Positions 61,501 through 64,000 of a stretch of DNA of 64,000 nt are shown piece after piece. Both the position numbers and the translations under genes were made by a program. Origin of the DNA: Portulaca oleracea (Eukaryota; Streptophyta; Magnoliopsida; Caryophyllales; Portulacaceae); the NCBI GenBank assembly GCA_029582165.1, contig CM055869.1, positions 59,901,518 through 59,965,517 on the forward strand, given 5' to 3'. The notes beneath the pieces are model-generated. The model was not told the origin of the DNA, ran no database searches, and saw only the letters and a program-made list of their open reading frames with translations. How positions within the stretch are numbered: position 1 is the stretch's first letter; every line of letters starts with the position of its first letter.

Positions 61501-62961
61501 GGCGGGTCGGGTCATGATGAGGATGAGGTGTTCACAAATATAGTATCCGAACCGATCGGATAGTTTTTCATGTACCCAAAACTTCGCATCGACCATACCT
61601 TGATCCGTAACCGTAATTGAAAGTTTCAGGTACCCAATGTTTGGGCATCCGTAAGTTTTGGATCGAATACTGGTTAACTAAAAGACCCGATTAGTTTTAA
61701 TTCTATGAGTTTTCGCTTTTATTATTTATGTATTTTAATTTGTAAATTTATAACTAAAGTCACTAATTTTATTAGTATTTAATTGAAAGAAAGTGAGTCA
61801 CACTATGCTAAATACATTTTAATTTTGGGTAATTCGGGTAAATAACTTTTATAATTAAGGCCACTAATTTCGCTTTTGAATAGGGGCCAACTCGTATTTG
61901 AACCGTTTACCCAATTTTTTTCCAGTTCAGGTGCCCGGCCCAATAAAAACAAATTTTCGGTTCTAGTACAAGAAGTTTTTGCCCGTGCGACGGGTTTTAT
62001 GATCGGATATTTCAGGGCGGGTTTTTTTTAACAACCCTAAGGATCGACACATTGGAAATGTAGGGTCGGGTGAGGGTAAGGCCGACCAATTTAAATTATA
62101 GGTCGGGTCGAAGCTTTCTAACAAAAAAATTACTGCAACAACATGAAAAACAAACATCAACGTAAGATATTGTTAAAGATGTCAAATAAACAATGCAGAT
62201 ATTCTCTCCTGTAATAGTATTCACAATGTTTTTTTACATGTTTCATTACTCATTCAGAAACAACAAGTATGTTACATGTGACTTTATCATGTTATTCATG
62301 GATGGAGTATTGTGTTACGCGATTGTAAAAAGAAAAATGTAAGCGGTGATATAACTATATAAGTTAGTATAAGTGTCTTTCCCCTATGAATATGTAGGTT
62401 TTGAGTGATAGGAAGACGGTGATAGTTGAACAAATTTACATTTGTTCATGTCTAATTTCTGCTAAGTGTTTGTAATAAATTTGTTTGGGAAAAAATAGAT
62501 GTTATGAGATTTTGTGTTATAATTCATTTCCGTTATTTAATATTTTGTGTTCAGTTTTCCCAAGAGTATGATTCATGCCATAATCTCAACCTTGTGAGTT
62601 GCAATCTCTTGCCATGTTGAACACACAACATAATAAATTGGAAGATACGTACCACCATCCTCAGAGGCATACCTCCGATGCCATTTTATTTGGTAAGTCT
62701 CCCGCAAACTCAAACACGCTCATGCTCATGCCGTAGTTATGGATCGCTTGGGCTATTCATTGCCCTTGCAACGTTTCTTTATGAGCTAAAGAGAGATTCT
62801 TACCAAACCAACCATGGACCCTTTTATAAAAGGGATTTTTGATAGGCATAAAGTTTTCACTCTTAAATTTGTTAATATTTACCTGTTTTTGTATTTTAGT
62901 GATAAAAAAAAAAATCAATTTTGTATTTTAGTGGTCTTCCGCCTAATAAGGTGGTTGTGAC
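61501..62961. other. Intergenic stretch upstream of APC1
   Basis: No gene supported. 61530-62110 is a decayed repeat with GGGTAATTCGGGTA, GCCCGGCCC and GGGTCGGGTC motifs, reminiscent of hAT-type MITEs but without clear ends. The rest is AT-rich. Confidence 0.45.
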
Positions 62962-63742
62962 TAGGGGTGAGCGGGGTCGGGATCCTAACCATCTTTGCTA
63001 TTTTCAGTTTCGGTTGTGACCGGGAACAAGTTTTTACTTCCATTCCCGGTCCCACCGAGACCGAAAAATTAACCAGGAGTTTCTAGTCCTAGTTTTCTAA
63101 CATATTTGCAATTAGTTTTGGTTTATTCCCTTAAAGAACCAACCCCCCTCTTTTTTTTTTTTTTTTATTTTTTAAACACAACTCCAACTCTCTACATCAT
63201 AACCTGTTCATCATCATCACCACAAGTTGCAAGTGTATCCCAAGATTTATAGTTCACAACAATCACATACAAAGAGCCAATGAGTGAATGAGAGAATTAG
63301 AGATCAAGAACGAGAGGAGTGAAATCGTGAATCCAGCGAATGACAGATTGAGAGGCATGCGAATGCGGTGAGTTTGTGAGAAACTGACTGAGAGATTGAG
63401 ACTCGATAGGAGTTGGCGACTTGGCGTGTAAGGGAGGCAGTGAGCAATGAGTTAGGATTTTTGGGTGGGGTGTCGGCTTATAGTATCGGGCCAAAATGTG
63501 TGTGATTTAGTGTATGTGCCACTGCCCAGTGGTATTTATAATTTTTTACATATATATTATTTAAGACCGAGAGTCGGGATCGGGAGTTGAGGCTAAGTTA
63601 CACTCCCGGTCCCGTAATTGATCGGAACTTCTTTTTTTTTATCCCACTCCCAATCTCGTTCCCAATGGGACTGAGATTTCGGGATCGGGAATTCACTGGG
63701 ACCGGGATGGACCGGGAGTCTCAGAAATTTTGCTCACCCCCA
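62962..63742. mobile_element. Non-autonomous hAT element (781 bp)
   Basis: Ends TAGGGGTGAGCG and TGCTCACCCCCA are inverted repeats of the hAT type. Flanks GTTGTGAC (62954-62961) and GATGTGAG (63743-63750) agree at six of eight positions. Subterminal regions are rich in CGGGACCGGGA / TCCCGGTCCC repeats, which hAT transposases typically bind. No transposase coding is present. Confidence 0.75.
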
Positions 63743-64000
63743 GATGTGAGTAACTCGGTGGAAATCTGATTGGGCTGCCATAGTTTACCGGTCCACATCG
63801 AATTTCCACCGAGTCACTACCACTTGACAGTACTATCCAATTAAAATATATTTTTGGTTTTTTTGGGACCATTAAAATATAAAAAATGTGGATTATTATT
63901 GCACAAATGGTCAATCTATGGATTATTAGAATTTATTATTATTTTTTAAAATTGTATGTATAAATCCCACGCATAGAAATACTGGAGACGAAGGAAGTAC
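63743..64000. other. Right end of window, AT-rich
   Basis: No gene supported. The terminal CTGGAGACGAAGGAAGTAC may be the end of another Stowaway-like element (GTACTTCCTTCGTCTCC) cut by the window edge. Confidence 0.4.

Overview
The window is nuclear DNA from a flowering plant. The evidence is a large intron-rich gene with GT-AG splice sites, a plant polyol-transporter-type MFS gene, RICESLEEPER/DAYSLEEPER-type hAT-derived genes, CCCTAAA-type telomeric repeats and many plant MITEs and LINE fragments. AT-rich introns and intergenic DNA suggest a eudicot, but the species cannot be named from the sequence.

Layout. 1-3885 is gene-poor and holds simple repeats and a fold-back element. 3886-5986 (+) carries two exons of a polyol/monosaccharide transporter whose short first exon is not visible. 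6800-31600 is a cluster of five paralogous hAT-transposase-derived genes without a BED zinc finger. Copies a, b and c are on the minus strand and d and e on the plus strand, so the arrays diverge from about 21-23 kb. Copies b (11968-14383) and e (29166-31564) read intact across their exons. Copies a, c and d carry frameshifts. The copies share an exon plan: a noncoding CT-rich exon 1, a noncoding exon 2, an N-terminal coding exon, a large RNase H-like/dimerisation exon, and a small extra C-terminal exon found in a, b, c and e. All five have His where the first catalytic Asp of a hAT transposase would be, which suggests domesticated proteins rather than active transposases.

33491-61315 (-) is a complete gene for APC1, the largest scaffold subunit of the anaphase-promoting complex. 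I could place 37 coding exons. They total 5424 nt, keep one reading frame throughout and give 1807 residues. Its introns hold several LINE fragments, hAT MITEs and a PIF/Harbinger MITE. 61316-64000 is the APC1 promoter side, with a telo-box and a 781-bp non-autonomous hAT element.

The main mobile-DNA signal is a family of about 270-310-bp MITEs with ends like TAGCGCTGGCAAAA. Several copies have exact 8-bp target duplications (hAT type), and one has unoccupied sites in two paralogues within this same window. The transporter and APC1 are ordinary housekeeping or metabolic genes with no evident functional link to the hAT-derived cluster between them.
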